64,000 nt of DNA from Vespa crabro (lineage: Eukaryota > Arthropoda > Insecta > Hymenoptera > Vespidae): assembly GCF_910589235.1 (NCBI RefSeq), contig NC_060966.1, positions 6,176,320-6,240,319 of the forward strand, written 5' to 3'. A program made the position numbers and the translations under genes. Under the pieces are notes generated by a model that had not been told where the DNA came from, made no database searches, and saw nothing but the letters and a program-made list of their open reading frames with translations. Below, one piece after another: positions 63,302 through 64,000 of the stretch (position 1 is its first letter; each line of letters begins with the position of its first letter).

Positions 63302-63349
<48 letters not shown>

Positions 63350-64000
63350 ACTCGCTTATCTTCTTGTGGCCATGTCTTTTACGCCGTGCAAATAAAACGG
63401 TTCGACGATATTCGTGGTAGTAGGATATATATCTACCTATAGGAAACTGTGTCGCATGGGAGAGAGGGTTATCGCTTTTTACTGTCGAATCCGTCGCGAG
63501 TCAACTTTCGAAGAAGCCCCCCTAATCGTTCACAAATTCTATTTCGAGGAAAAGCTTTTTATTTCGATCGTAACCAAATAGATATTTCTTGTCAAAGCTG
63601 TCTTTATCGATCATTCGAATGTTATGTGTTAGATTTTTTAACGAGTTTCATAAAAGAGGACACGAAATAATTTCAACAAATGGAGCACCCTCAAGTTTAC
63701 TTTTTTAATTTATACCATTTAATCCTCAATCTTCATTACTAAAGTTAAACTTTTGGTCAATGATGATAGTAATAAAAAGTCCAGTCGTTTGTTCGAAGTG
63801 GGGAAAAGTTGAAACGACTCACCGAACACTATGACGAAGGTCATCTTAACGGTTTTGATCTTGGCTCTTGGTATAAGACCCCTAGACGAAGCTCTTCTAG
63901 TATCCCTAGTAGGACCTTGACGTAATGCGCTTCCTTGTGACCATATAGTTGCTACGATGACCATATAACAGCCTCCTATTATAAGGGTGGGAGCTATGAA
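61676..64000 (-). CDS. CCAP-R: Neuropeptide GPCR, likely CCAP (crustacean cardioactive peptide) receptor, 3' part
   Basis: Exons: complement(join(61676..61874,62012..62192,63823..>64000)), in phase; about 185 residues from membrane segment 5 to the C terminus. Seen: segment 5 (FIAPTLIIGGCYMVIVATIW); a basic third loop with TRRASS, a possible kinase site; segment 6 with the class A motif FILCWSPY; segment 7 with SLAPLNSAANPIIYCLF, i.e. NPxxY; and a Ser/Thr-rich tail. The NSAANPIIYCLFS version of segment 7 is what I know from insect CCAP receptors and differs from AKH, corazonin and vasopressin-type receptors. CCAP signalling drives ecdysis behaviour and heart rate. The last acceptor (61875, GGTAG) has a poor pyrimidine tract; an alternative at about 61897 gives a different tail of about 45 residues. 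The 5' part lies beyond 64000. Confidence 0.78.
62922..63235. repeat. Possible small inverted-repeat element (MITE-like) in the GPCR intron
   Basis: The left end at 62922-62941 (GATATACAGGGTGTCTTCGG) and the reverse complement of 63215-63235 share ATATACAG, then GTGTC and a final G, about 15 of 20 positions. The interior of about 275 bases is non-coding and A+T-rich. No target-site duplication is clear. Confidence 0.4.
63303..63349. repeat. GA microsatellite in the GPCR intron
   Basis: More than 20 perfect GA units on the plus strand, CT on the gene's sense strand. Confidence 0.95.

Noticed and set aside
63303..63349. Long tandem repeats as a possible CRISPR-like or satellite array
   Set aside because: They are plain dinucleotide microsatellites without spacers; the genome is eukaryotic.

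Overview
The window is nuclear DNA of an insect, most likely a hymenopteran. The evidence is spliced genes with short GT-AG introns, A+T-rich non-coding DNA full of GA/CT, TA and TG microsatellites, and insect-type gene content. I cannot fix the species. I found seven protein-coding genes and no transposase or reverse-transcriptase frame, no rRNA, no convincing tRNA and no CRISPR.

Layout, left to right. (1) 1-9761, minus strand: starry night/Flamingo (the CELSR cadherin-GPCR of planar cell polarity), ten coding exons, missing only its last C-terminal residues beyond base 1. (2) 9762-18797: a 9 kb gap between divergent genes, with repeats and some CpG-dense blocks. (3) 18798-22698, plus: CFAP69, an axonemal armadillo-type protein, eleven exons. 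(4) 23741-40847, plus: a plexin-domain-containing membrane protein (PLXDC1/2, TEM7 family), eight exons with a 13.9 kb first intron. (5) 43041-44191, plus: mitochondrial ribosomal protein L47 (uL29m), five exons. (6) 45914-51836, minus: PLEKHM2/SKIP, a RUN-PH adaptor of lysosome transport, nine exons. (7) 56063-59490 or further, minus: an unrecognised coiled-coil protein ending in a poly-asparagine tract. (8) 61676-64000, minus: the 3' end of a peptide GPCR that looks like the CCAP receptor.

Exon joins were worked out by hand. Each was accepted only when GT/AG signals, codon phase and family similarity agreed, and ambiguous joins are flagged. The genes are unrelated in function, so this is ordinary gene-dense insect euchromatin and not a functional cluster.

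I did not find a new molecular system. The points most worth checking are: a His-to-Gln change at the Flamingo autoproteolysis site; three CTCF-like sites sitting at three gene boundaries; two consecutive stop-free, multiple-of-three introns in mRpL47; GU-rich tracts just after two PLEKHM2 5' splice sites; a consistent sense-strand orientation of long intronic CT repeats; polyglutamine in the predicted ectodomain of the PLXDC protein; and a short element with inverted ends inside the GPCR intron.
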